Origin: Puccinia triticina
Taxonomy: Eukaryota > Basidiomycota > Pucciniomycetes > Pucciniales > Pucciniaceae
Direction of reading: 5' to 3'
Length of the DNA: 64,000 bases
NCBI RefSeq assembly: GCF_026914185.1
Contig: NC_070569.1
Coordinates: forward strand, 2,418,001 to 2,482,000
Positions 1-12,959 of this stretch are shown one piece after another; the stretch's first letter is position 1; each line of letters begins with the position of its first letter. The translations under genes were made by a program, and so were the position numbers. Below the pieces are notes generated by a model. The model was given only the letters and a program-made list of their open reading frames with translations. It was not told the origin of the DNA and searched no databases.

Positions 1-2906
1 AGCGTTCAATTTATGATTAAATAGAATCACACCAGATAATATGAGCCTCATTGCTTGATAATTGGAGAAAGTTAGGGCTATGTCCCTCCCTGGCGCTTGG
101 CGGTTGGAATGAATTGATGCATTCCTCATTATACCATTGTAAGCTTCAAATTTTTCTGATGCAAACAAGCATGGTGGCCCAAACCTCCTGACAGATTCAG
201 GGAGATGTATGAGCATGTGGAATTTTGGTTTATTGACCCATTGTGCATTCATGCTCAGCACATGATAAAGGAATAGATCTATGTGATGTTTGAGGTCTTC
301 AATATATCTGTCCATGTTCTCAATTCTTGTCTGGTAAACAAAAGTACACAGGTAACACAGGGACATCCATAAATCCCTCTTCTTTCTGTTCATGAATGGA
401 AAGAACACAAATGGGGCAGCTTGAATGACTATCTTCATGTGTTTTCCAATGAAACTCTTGTAGTGGTTTACCATAAATATTGACCTCAAAGATGGAATAT
501 TGAGTGAATCCCTGTTGAATGATTGCCAATGGGCCTCCAGTCTCCTTTTATCTCCCTCTGTGAGGCCCTCCATGAAATCACGCAGGAGGTATCGAATAAC
601 CCCAAGTTGTAAGACATGCAATATTTCTACAGGGGTGTCTTTGCACCCATCAAATCCTATTCAGGTAGGAGATATTTTCAGCAACACCAAACATTAGACA
701 ATGGAAAACATGGTTTAGGAGGGCTGACCTTTCAGTGTGTAGAAACGGTTGAATAGGCAATGTGGCCCAGTCTTTTCTGTGGCTTCTATGGATTCCCTCT
801 GTCCTGGCTTGTTCCGCTGATGATACCGCTCAACAAATTCCACATTTATGTTGTCTTTCAGCCCATTTTCTTTGGTTTTGTTATCATACTCAGTCTTTGC
901 TTCAGTTTTAGATTCTGTCCAAAATTTATGCATTTTTGATATATATGGTGTCTTCCCACACTCTTGGAGGAGGGGGCTTGATGGTGCATAATGGGTAGGT
1001 CAGATGTAGTAACCATACAAATACATGCATACATTTGCTCACAATGTTTCCCCCTGTGGTCAATCCAAAATAATCCTTCACATAGCCCACCAAGGATTTG
1101 TCAGCCTTCTTGGTGACAGATAGTTGACACATGCGGCGTGGACTGTTGGCATTTGCAGGCATGGGTGTGCTTGTCATCTCCGCATGCATGGGTGAGTCCC
1201 CAAGTGCCACCAATACCATACTCATAATGAGGACTTTCTGATTGAGTACACTGTCATAAGCAAAGTGGCCTTTGGTACTCATTTCACTAATTGCAATATG
1301 ACAGAAGGAAACCCCGTGTATGAGTGGAACTATCATAATGGACTGATAATCAATTTCTAGGTGATGCCAACTTACTTAATTTCCTCTATGATGGGATCTG
1401 CCAACTCTAAGCAACTGGCCACATTGGAGGTTGACACAAAATGACAGTTGTGTTCCTGATTAGACCAGTGTGGATGAAGACCAGATAATGTAAAATAATA
1501 TGAGATATGCTTGTTCCATTGTTTTGAACAGTTACCAGATGTGTCATCTGCATAGAGTGTAATTGGTACATGTCGGATGATGCAACCGTCAGCCTTTTTT
1601 CTCCATGGGTTTGGTAGCTCAATTTCATTGATTATTGTATGGCTAACATCTTCTTCTATGAACATACCAAAACCTGGTCAATTTAAAAATTAATGTGTGT
1701 TTGTGATTGATATATATATATATACTTACCATAAATCAATCCGCCACATTCCTTTTGTAGATATAATTGATTTTCCATGAGGATTTCTGAGTACATCTTG
1801 TCAAATTCACATATATCAACCACTCTTTGGGCTGAAGTATTACTGAATTTAATATCTGCAGGCATAATAATTTGAAATCCTATTCCTGAATCATTGGGCC
1901 GGAATTCAGGATCACAGCATTTGGCATAGAGCTTGCCTTTGCATTTGTAAAAGAAAGTTGGGATCACCACTTCCCCAGAAATAAGCCGTGTGGGCTCGTA
2001 TATGTAGTAATGCTTGTCTTGATTGTACACCATCTGAACCCTCACATCCCGCGGTAGATCTTCTCGCCACTTGAAGCTCTGGCACAGGCTGTCAATTGGA
2101 TCTCCACTTGGATCATGTGGATAGTACTCCAGGTGGTTGGATACATATGGATTTAGCAATTCCTAATCAAAGTAATAGAAGATTTCAGCTCAAAATCCAT
2201 TGAATACAATAACATGAATGACCAACATTAGCCAATATTCCTTTTACACTGATGTGGAATATCTTATTATCCCATACACTGATTGTTTCCTGATTAATAA
2301 TGTTGAGATAATTTCTTAGTCTTTCTCTGGTCCGCCTAGCAGCATCCCAATATGGCAAAACCATTTTCTTTGTTTTAAGTACAGCCCTGATATGGATGTA
2401 CGCCACACGTGATAGAAGATGGTGCAAGAATCCCAGAATAAGACATGCCATGAACTCCTGGAAATTCAATACGATTCAAACACCAAATGAGAATCACTAT
2501 GCACATTGATACAGTGGGTCATCTAATTTGTTTTGGCACTGCATTGTTCATTGCAGATAAATGTAGTGCCAAAAACATTACATGACCCACTGTACATTAT
2601 ATATAGGCAGAAATTTACCTCTTGTTTCCAGAATGGCTGCCAATCATCTTCAGCATTGATACCTGCTTGACTGGTATTTTGAGGTTGCACATTAATTGCT
2701 TCCATTGGATCACCTAATATCTCCCATGCGTCAAATTCATCTGAATGGTCTGAAGGTGGCGGATGAACAACTGTCGAATCTGAAGCAAATCCAACACCAG
2801 GGAAGCTTTGGGGGCACTCCCTAGGGAGTGCCACAGCTGAATTTGGTGTTAGATTTTGTCTGAACTGGTGCAGAATTTCATACAATGTGATGTTGATTTC
2901 TTCCAT
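1..2906 (-). CDS. Transposase-like protein, rust-expanded family, truncated by left window edge
   Basis: A chain of minus-strand coding blocks reads as one multi-exon gene: 2523-2906 (N-terminal), about 2230-2469, 1735-2159, 1372-1665, 1044-1336, 715-933, 320-529 and 1-260. Visible motifs in order are LYADDTSGN followed by KQWNKH (around 1500-1570), LGDSPMHAE (around 1180-1210) with RMCQL just after, and KPKFHMLIHLPESVRRFGPP (around 180-240), then a run mentioning a SEKFEAYNG motif. I recognise this motif series from large repeated proteins of basidiomycetes, especially rusts, which look like decayed DDE transposases; I cannot place it confidently in a named superfamily. The C-terminus lies outside the window. 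Splice sites were not all resolved, so the copy may be partly degenerate. The first block contains a 20-bp palindromic repeat that has been read through as coding sequence. No N-terminal zinc finger was found upstream, although a matching one lies at 27030-27362. Confidence 0.6.
2813..2832. repeat. Perfect 20-bp palindrome inside a coding block
   Basis: GGCACTCCCTAGGGAGTGCC is its own reverse complement. It is followed on the minus strand by CCCAAAGCTTCCCTGGTG. The same unit with one central change occurs at 27039-27058 in the opposite orientation, so it is a dispersed hairpin repeat rather than conserved protein sequence. Confidence 0.75.
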
Positions 2907-4053
2907 TTCTTGGCAAGAAGTATAGGTGAATCTAATTTGAAGTGATATCTAACCATTCAATGTGAACTATCCTTCTCCTCTGTTGAAATCATCTTGAAGT
3001 CAATTTCATGTTAATCCTAACTTAATCTTTACATTTCCAAAGGAGGTAACTGTTGCATCCCCAAATTTTATATTTACAAAGGGCAAACTGTATTCATGAA
3101 ATAGATATCACACCTGAAAAGCAACTGCATAGATTTGTATAAAGAAAATATCAGAGGTGCAAACGTGTTCAGTATTTGGACAAGAGCAGGAGAAGGGTTT
3201 CATAACTGAAAGCTTCATTGAGGCGCAATACCAATCCTTCTGGCCTACTCTCAAACTATAAAATAAGGAAGTGAGTTCAAGCAAAAACAATTGTGTGAGT
3301 TGGATAGATTGTTAACACAAAAACCTCCCTACACATGTATAAGCTCTGTATGAGCAAGAATATTGAGATTTGATTATACAAAGAGATGCCATGTGGTGAA
3401 GGGAAAATATTGAGTGTGCTCAGCATCAAGAATGACAACCTTTTGACTTACAAATATTTCTCTTGCATATCCCATCTGGCAGCTCAGTAGATACATGTGT
3501 AAGTGAGATGCTGAGGTGAGGAGCCCAAATAAAAATGCCAAACAAGTCGAAGGATAGATCAGGCGATATGGAAGATTGAATTGATATCCCCTTCCTGCCT
3601 TCAATGAACATTTAAAAGCGCAACACTTCATCCACTGTTGCTAATTTATCCCTTCCACTTGGCATAGCACTCACACAAACTTGATCACTCTGATCACTCT
3701 GAAGCATGTCTTCAACCTTCTGTCTGGGCCAATTCATCATCACATTAAGCCTCTCCAGTCCTGTCACCCTAGCGTATGATTTACCCCAGCTGGTCTTCCT
3801 CCAAAGAGGGCGCCAACAAGTCCATATATATTGTGAAACGCAGACCAGAGTTGGTGATCTGAGCAAAAGGCAGAGTCAATACCTAGGTCCCTTGTTAGGT
3901 CCTGTTTCAAGCTGTTCAACTCCGGTAACCCATTCTGAAATCCCCCCCGAAGATGTGGCTCTAGTCAAATTGCGTGCATTTCTTGTGACCAAGAATTGTG
4001 TCCAGCCTCAGCTGAGGGGCTGTGTCTTCGGTCGTGCTGAAAATATACCTTGA
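2907..4053. other. No confident gene
   Basis: Mostly AT-rich sequence without a convincing coding block. From about 3706 a plus-strand open frame runs to a TGA at 4051-4053, in the same frame as the helicase that follows, and could be its 5' exon broken by this stop or spliced around it. I could not find a clean splice pair that joins them. Confidence 0.4.
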
Positions 4054-5927
4054 GTCCAGTCAGCTTTTGAAACTGCTCAAGTTGAGCTCAGCCCAATCTG
4101 GAACTATAACCCCGATGTTTTCTTCAAAATTCCTCACCTCATATCTCAATCCTCTGTCGATCATGAAATTTCCAACCCACCGACTTCGCTTGCGGCAGCA
4201 ATTAACCAGTGCAGAACAAATCTGAAATCCCATCAGCTATCTGCCCTCCAGTTTCTCCTGAGGAATGAGGATCCTGAAAATAATGAAACCGAAGCCTTGT
4301 GGTACAACAATGATAATTCCTGGCTTCGTGACTACTTTGACGAGGAGCAAGATTTAAGCGAGACAGAAACCCTGGAGGAAGGCAGAGCCCAAGGTTCAAT
4401 CCTTGCCAACAATATGGGTTTAGGCAAGACGTTGACAACACTGGCATTTATTCTGGCTACAAGTCATCAAGGTCAAACCTTTCGCCAGGCAGATCAAGAA
4501 AATCGGTCGGCAGCTACTCTAGTCATCTGTCCTCTGGCAACCCTTTCGAATTGGCAGAATGAGATCCGGCTCCACTTCAATCATCATGCAATTCCGTACA
4601 AAGTATTCCATGGAGAGGAACGAAAGAAGATTACACGGCACGACCTTCAGTCAACTATGTTGGTTTTGACAACTTACGAAATGATTGGAATGAGTGGAAA
4701 TAGGAAACATCCCAACCAGCTCAACATCGAATCTCTTAATCTTAAATGGTTCAGATTAGTCTTAGACGAAGCCCAGTGAGTATAAAGATCTATTTGAATT
4801 TTGCAAAACATGCAACTGACTAATCTTGAGGATTACAGCTTGATCAGAAATCCCATGACAAATCGGACGCAAAGTATTCAAAGCCTTCAGAAGCGCTTTG
4901 TCCTTTGCTTAACTGGAACACCAGTTCAGAACCGGTTGACTGACCTGCAAAGCTTAATAACACTGTTGAATATACACCCTTGGAACAAAGAATGGATATG
5001 GAAGGGCTGTCTTGTGCCTCAAATGAACGGTGGTGCTCAACAGGCAATCATAACGGTAAATCGATTAATGCAAGCCATTTGCTTGAGAAGAACAAAGGAC
5101 GCCCTTCTGAATCTCCCGGAGAAGCTCAAGAATATTGTGGTGGTGAATATCAGTCCAGAATGGGAGGGGATTTCAAAAATGCTGCACGAGACGTTTATAA
5201 ATTTTTTTGGAAGACTACGCACAAGTGGCAAAAGATGGGATTCTGCAGAATTTTTCCGGCAGTTGACAATGCTTCGTCAATTTTGCAATCATCCATTATT
5301 TGCACGGTCAGAAATCACCTTTCAACCAGAATGGCGATGGCAAGATTCAGGGAAGATTGTTCACCTAGTGGAAAATCTTAAGGTCTTCTTGAGAGAAGTT
5401 CGAGGCATTAAAAGGCCAAAGGCAGTGGTATTCTCTAGCTTCACTGGCTTCTTAGGGATGTGGGTTTTTTTCTCTTGTGAATAGGCATGTGTTTGAATTC
5501 TAATGATATTTTGCAGTATTGAACGTGCTCTTGAGGAAAATCAGATCAAATCCACCTGGCTCACTGGCGATGAAACCCCCAAGAGGCGTGATGAAAACTT
5601 GAGAGAGTTTCGAACCAATGACAGGTGCAATGTCCTACTGGCATCAATACAAGCTGGCGGGGTAGGAATTGATTTACGTTGCGCTCAAAATGTGTACATG
5701 ATGGTAAGCCAGTACAGAGATTGTATTGACAACAAAAGAAATGAAACTGATAACAGTAAATCCACCAGGAACCTAGTTGGAACCCAGCTGCAGAGGGGCA
5801 GGCTGTTGATCGACTTTACCGCTTGGGACAGAGTCATCCAGTTCATGTATATCGGTACTACATCAGGGGAAGTTTGGAAATGAATATCTACCAGGTACAG
5901 AGGAGAAAAGGAGAACTAGCAATGTAG
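4054..5927 (+). CDS. SNF2-family ATPase/helicase (RAD5/RAD16/HLTF-like core, no RING), 5' end unresolved
   Basis: Four exons, 4054-4775, 4839-5459, 5517-5703 and 5769-5927, joined by introns of 63, 57 and 65 nt that all start GT and end AG and keep the frame. The joined protein has the full SNF2 motor: a Q-motif-like LKSHQLSALQFLL near 4230; motif I ANNMGLGKT (4405-4431, where the usual acidic pair before MGLGKT is Asn-Asn); motif Ia with CPLATLSNW; motif II DEAH, created only after splicing; motif III LTGTPVQN; motif IV FSSFTGFL; motif V SIQAGGVGIDL; and motif VI DRLYRLGQ. SNF2 proteins use ATP hydrolysis to move DNA or displace proteins. The RAD5/RAD16 group usually carries a RING finger between the two lobes; none is present. 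No in-frame ATG precedes the Q-motif after the TGA at 4051, so the start is missing or the gene is a 5'-truncated copy. Confidence 0.85.
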
Positions 5928-6097
5928 GTTATTTCAATCAGTATTTCGGCAGGGCAAGATACTGAATTGGGTTTTTTTCTGGATAAAAAAGGCTAAGTGT
6001 GCCATCGGGGGGAAATGAGAGTTATGAATGTGCTCAGCTTTTGATGAAAGATATGATAGGTTGAAATACAATATCCCATGACTCACAGGAAGGAGAC

Positions 6098-7254
6098 TCA
6101 TCCAAGAGTCAGGATCTCAACAAAATTGACTGGATCCTTTGGATTGAGGAGAATTTTCTGGGACTCAGAAAGTGTGGACAAGTATTGAGGGGAGTAGCAG
6201 TTGGATGGCAAGTTGCGAGGGACATCCTTGAAGCTGGTGGGAGGTGCTGAGGTTGAAGGTTTGCAACGATATTCTAAAACAAACTCGTGGACAAATTGGG
6301 ACCCCTTGGTGATAGTCTGTTTCTGGATAAATATGCTGTCCAAATTTTGTGCAAAGGAGCAGAATTCATCAGATCTCCAGAGCATTGGAATTTTCGTCAG
6401 ATATCGAGGTGGTTTTTGTTCGGTGTCCGAGGTCGATTTGATGTTGTCAAATAATGTGGCAGTGTTAGAGTTGAAGTTGAGCTTGGACAGTGTTTCTTGA
6501 CGGTGTTGTGAGATCTGGCAAGATGAATTCTATTAATACCTGGATGAAGCAGGAAAGACATATTCTGTGAAACACTACATACCTGTATTCGTACTTTGGC
6601 TTTCTTCTCAGATTTGCTCTTCTTTGCTTTCCGGTTGTGTGAGAACGAGCCAAGTCGGACACCTTTCTGTCGGCCCATGAACCATCTGTGGAGAATACCA
6701 AGCTGAAAGGATTTGTTTGTAGCCTCGCAAGGGTCCATGAAATATTGACTGAACGCCCCGGTTGTATACACATTCCTCCAGTGTTTCAAGACAAACTTCA
6801 AAAATAGTTGATTCCATTGAGAATCCCAGGGGTGTGCCCACGCATAGGTTACTCCAGGGAAATTTGAGTTGGAGAGGTCTTGGGTGAAGATACTTCGGAA
6901 TGCAGGTGAAATCTTCTCGCTGGTAGATGTAACTGACTCTTGGGGGACAGGATCGATTTCCCGGCATAGGATGGAGTCTGGGAGGTTTGATCCTACATGA
7001 AAATCATGGGCTGAGGGGGGAAGGATCCATGTGGTGGAAGGGGTCTTCTTAGCGTTGTATTCTACATCAAGGAGAGCTCGGATGAATGCAGAGATACAAC
7101 GAGATAGTGAGGATTTGGAATTGGGCAAGATGGTTGAGTATACCCGATTGACATTTTTAGTGCTAGTGGGAGGTTTCCCATCTGCAAAGTGGTCTTGTGA
7201 TGAGGACATTAGAATTAGAGGGGACAGAGTGAGGGAACGAGCTGGGCAAGGCAA
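6098..7254 (-). CDS. Conserved rust protein of unknown function, two exons, 367 aa
   Basis: Exon 1 is 6583-7254 and exon 2 is 6098-6529; the 53-nt intron begins GTATGT and ends TTAATAG, and the joined frame stays open to a stop at 6098-6100. The middle has an aromatic-rich stretch (GVTYAWAHPWDSQWN) followed by a lysine-rich patch (KAKKSKSEKKAK) just before the intron. The C-terminal part reads FKDVPRNLPSNCYSP. The same layout is seen in the decayed gene at 12960-14624 (VTFDWEVRH, then GVPRDLPRDCYDN), so the two belong to one family. No enzyme motif was recognised. It lies head-to-head with the TNP2 transposase, outside the first palindrome pair, so it may belong to a neighbouring copy of the same kind of element. 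Start choice is uncertain: a second Met is 15 residues downstream. Confidence 0.65.
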
Positions 7255-7436
7255 AGAGCAATGGAATTATATGGTGAATAAAATCCCAAGGCGATGTCAG
7301 GAGACGCAGAAGAGTGTCTTGGAGTCAAAGGGACAGAGGTTTTACATAAAGAACAAAGGGGATCTAGCCCTGCATGCATGATCCAAATACACAGCCAGCA
7401 GGGTGTCAGTCAAGAAAGGTGTTGAGTGAATGTGGT

Positions 7437-7470
7437 GTCACTCTAACGTACGCGCGTACAATGGGGTGAC
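7437..7470. repeat. 34-bp palindrome, type A, copy 1
   Basis: Imperfect palindrome starting GTCACTCTAAC, core GTACGCGCGTAC, ending GGGGTGAC. It is paired with another copy 126 bp downstream. This CpG-rich motif stands out in AT-rich surroundings. Confidence 0.9.
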
Positions 7471-7562
7471 ATTTGTCGCATGACCAGGCAGCTTTTGGAA
7501 TTGGGTAGTGCCGAGGATCTATGAAACCATGTAATTGACAGGCGCAATGCATATGAAATTTG

Positions 7563-7596
7563 GTCACCCAATTGTACGCGCGTACAATTGGGTGAC
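7563..7596. repeat. 34-bp palindrome, type A, copy 2 (perfect)
   Basis: Perfect palindrome: GTCACCCAATTGTACGC followed by its exact reverse complement. It is the cleanest of the six copies and gives the consensus. Confidence 0.95.
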
Positions 7597-9251
7597 ATCA
7601 AGGACTCCCTCAGACCTCATCTTGAGCACACACCACTACTCTTATTCATGGAAAAGACCCAAAAATACTACAGTAGCATCCATCTGAACCCCCCTTGAAT
7701 TGTGTGGCAGGCAAGCCATGCCACCTCCCAGGTTCAAGTCTTGATGGCCTGTCTCAATCGGAACTGGTGTCCTATATTTGGATCATACATGTCGGTGATG
7801 AAAGAAGATGTCCTGTTTGGAGCTACACATTTTGCAGGATACAAACCACGGCAAACAGAACCTTGGAATAGATCTTCATCACATAAGACCGTTCAATTTG
7901 GGATCCTGATACTATGGTGAGGTTCTAACATGCATAAATGGGATGGATCACAAAGGAAAAGGGCATGAATCCGTGTAGCTTTGTCATTTTGTGCAGAGAA
8001 TAACACTACCAATAACAGTAAGAGCAAAAACAGTAACAGGCAGAATATATCAAAAACACATCCAGTAGAAATCTTAGGCCAGTCGCAATTCAATCATCCT
8101 TGGGGCGAGAGCAATTAGCCACAGGCAGAAGCAATGAAAACCTCAAACGGACTACAACTTACTATATGCAGGAACTACCCCTCTTGTCATGGATGTGTCT
8201 AAGTAGTTTGGAAGTATTGATTTGCCAATGGTGGGGCCAACTCGGGCGGAACAAAGGTCACTGGCCCTGGTTGGACACGCAGTAAATCAGCTGTGAGGTG
8301 GTAATGAGCAGCTTTGAACAAGTAACTAGACCTTTTCCCAGGCGGTTTCTTCTGGCATCCCAGATTGCTTTCACATTTGGGATTGCCCATTTGGGAACAT
8401 GCATATCGTTGGCCCCTGCAGTCACTTTTCCCTGGCACATGATATACCAATCCCAAGTACGACGGTCACGTTGGTAGGTGTCCACGTTTGGTGCAGATGA
8501 TTTTTGATCAATGGGACCAGGCTCGAATTCCATGAGTGAGTTTTCAATCATCATCTGCTGCTCTTGAAGCCACTTAGCTTGGATAGGAGATAATGTCACT
8601 CGCACAGGAATTAATTTACTACAAGGTGTACCAGGTATCAGATCCATGATGTGTAAGGGATAATTGCAAGGGAATCTTTGGCTGATTCTAATAAATTAGA
8701 ACGTTGGTTTGTTTGGTATGAGGCTAGAGGTAGAAGTGCAATCTATTTATCTTCGAACCAACTAAACAGGGCCAGAGACCAACTGTGAACAAGGCAGGAG
8801 AATGTTATGCAAGTTGAGTTTGAATACACTGGGATTGAATAAGATTTACCTCAATGCAGGGGTTATGACAACAGGAATCAGGCAACTGGATTTAAGACGG
8901 GGAAAAACCAGGACCACATCGGAGAGGCAGTGAGGGTTTAGAACAAGTCATGTTTGGTTTCATTGAGTGCATGGAAGTCTTTTATCTGTATCAACATAAC
9001 ACATGCAATCATTCTATGCATGCAGTCGGGTTTGCCACAAAACAAGTGTACAGCTGAATCTTCCTCATAAAAGCCGCATGTGTGTTTGGTCCTAGGTGTA
9101 CAAATGCACCGGAAACCTGAAGAGCTTCCAGCATCACCCATATCCTCAGTGATGCTTTAGATGTTCCCCTCTGTTTTTTAAAATTCGACATCTCAATTCA
9201 ACATAGGATTGAAAAATATCTATTGATCAAACAAAACCCGTATTCGCCACC
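7597..9251. other. 5' region of TNP2 element; possible minus-strand coding fragment at 8258-8647
   Basis: The stretch 8258-8647 on the minus strand encodes 129 aa with protein-like composition (RRTWDWYIMCQGKVTAG, VPKWAIPNVKAIWDARRNR), but I recognise no family and a neighbouring frame (8199-8456) also looks plausible, so there may be a frameshift. The rest shows no gene. Confidence 0.3.
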
Positions 9252-12200
9252 ATGCCCAACACACCTAGTAACATTTGTCGCTGTGAAATACATGGCTGCA
9301 ACAAAGCCCAACACAAAGAGGAGGGGGTTGGAGTTGTATCAGGGAGAGTTTTGTCAAGGAAGGTGTTCCTGAAGCACATGAAGGATGTAACTCAGCAACA
9401 GAAGAAGCAACAGCCCCAGCATTCAGGGAAAACTCCAGGCGGATCAGACCAATTGCCTGTACGTAATCATCAATCAAGATAAATAGTTGGTTTTGTGATG
9501 CTGTAGAGATGCTGATGCAAGCCTGGATCAGGTTATTCCTCATGCATCCACCTCCGATTCAGGCCCAGCTCACACAATGATTTCACCAATTTTGGAGGAG
9601 GATTTCTGTAAACAGGTCATGATTCAAATGGCGCAATCTGTTTTACAAAACAAACTCAGCAAGGCAGGTGCAGCCTCTTTCCTAGCGGCAGCAAGGCAGA
9701 ATGTCTCACTTTTAGGAGCCCTCTGGAGCTCTCGGGATCACAATATTGATACAACCGAAATTATCAACAACATTCCAAAGACCCGAGATGCTGTTTTCCA
9801 TCGTCTTGGCCTTTTTCCAGATCTGACAACACAAATTTGTTGCAAGAAGTGTTTTGCATTATATCCCCCGATTCAGAAAGGTGATCTTGACCCTCCGACA
9901 AAATGTACTCAGACTTTCCTGTCTCAATACCAAGGCTACTGTAAATGGGCAAAGCTGCAAAACATTGAGCCCACATGTGACCAGGCGCTCTACAAATTCG
10001 ACAAAGACCAAATATCTCAGCCACTTCGCACTTACTCATATCTAACCCTCAAGTCCTGGTTGAAGCAGCGTCTTTCCCAACCTCTGTTTGAATCTCTGCT
10101 GGACTCAAGCCTTTCTGCAACTAGCTGGGAGTCACATCACGAAATGGAGGATGTGTGGCATGGACGTGTCTGGCAGGAATTTCCAAACTTGGAAGACGGA
10201 AGTGGGATCTACACAAGCAAATCAGGAAACCTTGTATTTAGCCTGTATCTCGACTGGTTTAACGCTGAAGGGACATCAAATCTTGGGAAGCACAATTCAA
10301 TTGGAGCTATTATCTTGATCTGTCTCAACCTTCCTCCAACTCAGCGGTACAAGATTGAGAATGTCTTCCTGTTTGGTATTATTCCAGGACCAAAGGAACC
10401 GAGTCTAGATGAGGTTAACCACCTGTTGCGGCCTCTGGTGAACGAATTGCAAGAATTTTGGACCGGAATATTCTTTGAATCAACTGCATCTCACCCAAAT
10501 GGAAGAATGATAAGAGCGGTAATCTTCCCCCTTATTGCCGATCTTCCAGCTCTCCGCAAGGCTGCAGGGTTTGGAAGCCATTCTTCAATTATGTTTTGCT
10601 CTTTCTGTACTTTGAGCAAGCGTGACATTGCCGAGATGGATAAATCAAAGTTTCCTCCAAGAACAGATGATGAACATCGGAAAAAGGCCGCTGCCTGGAT
10701 TGAACTCAAAAATGCGACTGACAGGAAAAAGTACGTTAAAGCACATGGCGCAAGATGGAGTGTATTGAATGAGCTACCGTACTGGCAGCCAATTGAGTTT
10801 TGCTCCATTGAATTGATGCATGCTCTAATCCTCGGTGACTTGAAAGATCACTCAATCAATTTAATGGGTTTGCAGTTAGCTGGGTCAAAACTTCAAGATA
10901 TGCAAGAGAAAGACAAGGAATGGCAGAATGATGCAACATACAGCGAGCATCCATTTGCAGCCAAGCCCATGGGGAAGGACAAAGGGAAACGAAAATTAGT
11001 CGATTTTGAAGAAGAGAGTGCCAATCCTGACTTACCAAACAAGCGAATCCGTCCAGCTTCTTCAAGCAAGGGAGAAAAAGTGGCCCAAGGATCCAATTCA
11101 AATAGACTTCTCCGCGGCAATCGTTCATGCTCTGGTTCTGAGGCGACTTCAGATGGATCAACTCAGCATTCTTATCAACTTAGACTCAAGAAAAAAGCGT
11201 TGTGTGATGCAGATGAGGAGGTAACCACTGAATCAGATGTTGATTGTGGCAGTGACCACACCGCCACTCAATCCCGGCACCGAGCCCGTCGACGTGCAAT
11301 TTCACCAGTTCAAAATTTGGGTCAGCCTAAACTTTTGCCAGGAGAGTTGGACATAGTGCGGAGAACGATTTTACACACCATTGTGCCCTCATGGATTGAC
11401 CGTGTCCCGCGTAATCTGGGATTGGCCAGCCATGGGTCTTTGAAGGCAGCAGAATGGTTGATCCTGTACAAGGTTTACTATCCGCTTTCGTTGATCCCCC
11501 TGTGGACAAAATCATATGACGATTCAGCAACTGAGGAAAGCAAACAGAGGATATCTTCACTTCTGAAATCAACAACTACATTGTGCAAAGTTGCGCACTT
11601 CCTCACTCTTCGGAAGATCAAAATTTCAGACCTTGATGAACTGGACGATCTGATTTTGCAATACCGACAAGTCCTCCAAGAATACTGGCCTGCACTAGCA
11701 AGCAAACCCAATCTCCATCTGACACAACATTACTCTGATGTCATCCGTCGGTTTGGTCCACCTTGCTCCACAGCTGCCTGGGCGCAGGAGAGAATGAATG
11801 GAATGTTGCAGAAGCTGCCAACCAACCATCACGTTGGTGAGTGGGCTCTCAATTGATATTTCTCAATGTGTGTGTAAAAACTGAGTGTTTTTTCATGTGA
11901 ATTACAGACGAAATACCCAAGACATTGATGAAGGAATGGCATATCAACTCAATGTTCCAGGCAATAATTCAAGAACATACTGCCAAACATCATCACGTCT
12001 TGCAGGAAAAGGTCAATCCCAAAAGTGTGTCTACAACTCAGTTGAAGGGACCATTGATGTCCAAATGGAAGCGAGCGGTGGCTGGGAAGGAGGGGACTAG
12101 GAGGAGGCAGAGCACAAGCGTAGAAGTACCCAACCTGCAGTCCGTAGTTGAAATCGTTGAATACTTCAAGCTTGATGGGAAGACATTCACCACCAAAGAT

Positions 12201-12626
12201 CACCACAAAGGAAACTGCTTAGTAGAGTTTTACCTAGGTAGAGATCAACGATTTGGGGAGGTGGTGCAAATATTCCAATCAGACCAGACACCCGGGAAAA
12301 CTTGGTTCTTAGTCAAGCCATTCAAGGAGGTAGCAAGGGATGAAGATCCATATAGGGACTACCCAGATCTCAATTGTCGCCTGGTCCAGACAAATTATGA
12401 AGTTACGGAGGTGATTGATAGTGAGAGGATCATTGGACATGTTGCCATTCTTTTGAATCCAGCCTCAACCTTCGGATTTGAAACGGAAACCATTAGTGCT
12501 GTGGGCCTGGGAACTGCGGTCAGTCTTTTCATCAAAATATTGTGTGGACTTATTTGGCTGACATTTTGTTTGGTTGGTGGTTGGATATGTACCTTGCAGG
12601 GGTGGGAGGGTTTGGGGGAAAATTAG
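9252..12626 (+). CDS. TNP2-type transposase (Transposase_21 / CACTA-like), three exons, 1076 aa
   Basis: Exons 9252-9458, 9532-11836 and 11908-12626, with introns of 73 and 71 nt (GTACGT..CAG and GTGAGT..CAG); total length is divisible by three. Exon 1 encodes a small Cys/His cluster (CRCEIHGC) that looks metal-binding. Next come ICCKKC, then the hallmark TNP2 block LYLDWFNAEG with Asp about residue 310, followed by GKHNSIGAIILICLNLPP, FLFGIIPGPKEPSLDEVNH, IADLPALRKAAGF with Asp about residue 406, a CSFC pair, and LPYWQPIEFCSIELMHALILG. These are the conserved blocks of plant and fungal CACTA-type transposases, which cut DNA at element ends with a DDE site; the two Asp are candidate catalytic residues. 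A basic, Ser-rich linker (KRKLVDFEEE to KGEKVAQG) may hold a nuclear signal. No stop or frameshift was found, so this copy may still encode protein. Pairs of 34-bp palindromes lie on both sides. Confidence 0.88.
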
Positions 12627-12959
12627 AATATTCGAAAAAAGGCACCTGTGTGTGTTGTCCTTTGTTTGCATCACAGGATCACACCTACATGTATATACAG
12701 CAATCTTGTCCTCCAACTGATACCAACGATTGGTCTTTGTCAGGATACCATTATTCCCCAAATTTTTGTTCCGCTTCACCATTCATCCAAGCTCACTTCA
12801 CGCTCTTCTCATCATCCTTTGCCTCTCCCATACCTGGCTTGCAACTTTCCCAAACAAAATTTTCCATAGAATATACCATATGTTACACTGTTGAACAGAA
12901 ACACATTATTACCGACTTGATTTTTCACTCTGTAACCGATTAAATACTTCCAATTTGCC
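12627..12959. other. Intergenic gap between transposase and companion gene
   Basis: About 330 bp with no supported coding block. The companion gene's ATG is at 12960, preceded by an A/T-rich leader. Confidence 0.5.

Noticed and set aside
4765..4779. Motif II of the SNF2 helicase as DEAQ
   Set aside because: The Gln comes from reading into an intron; splicing 4776-4838 gives DEAH followed by LIRNP.
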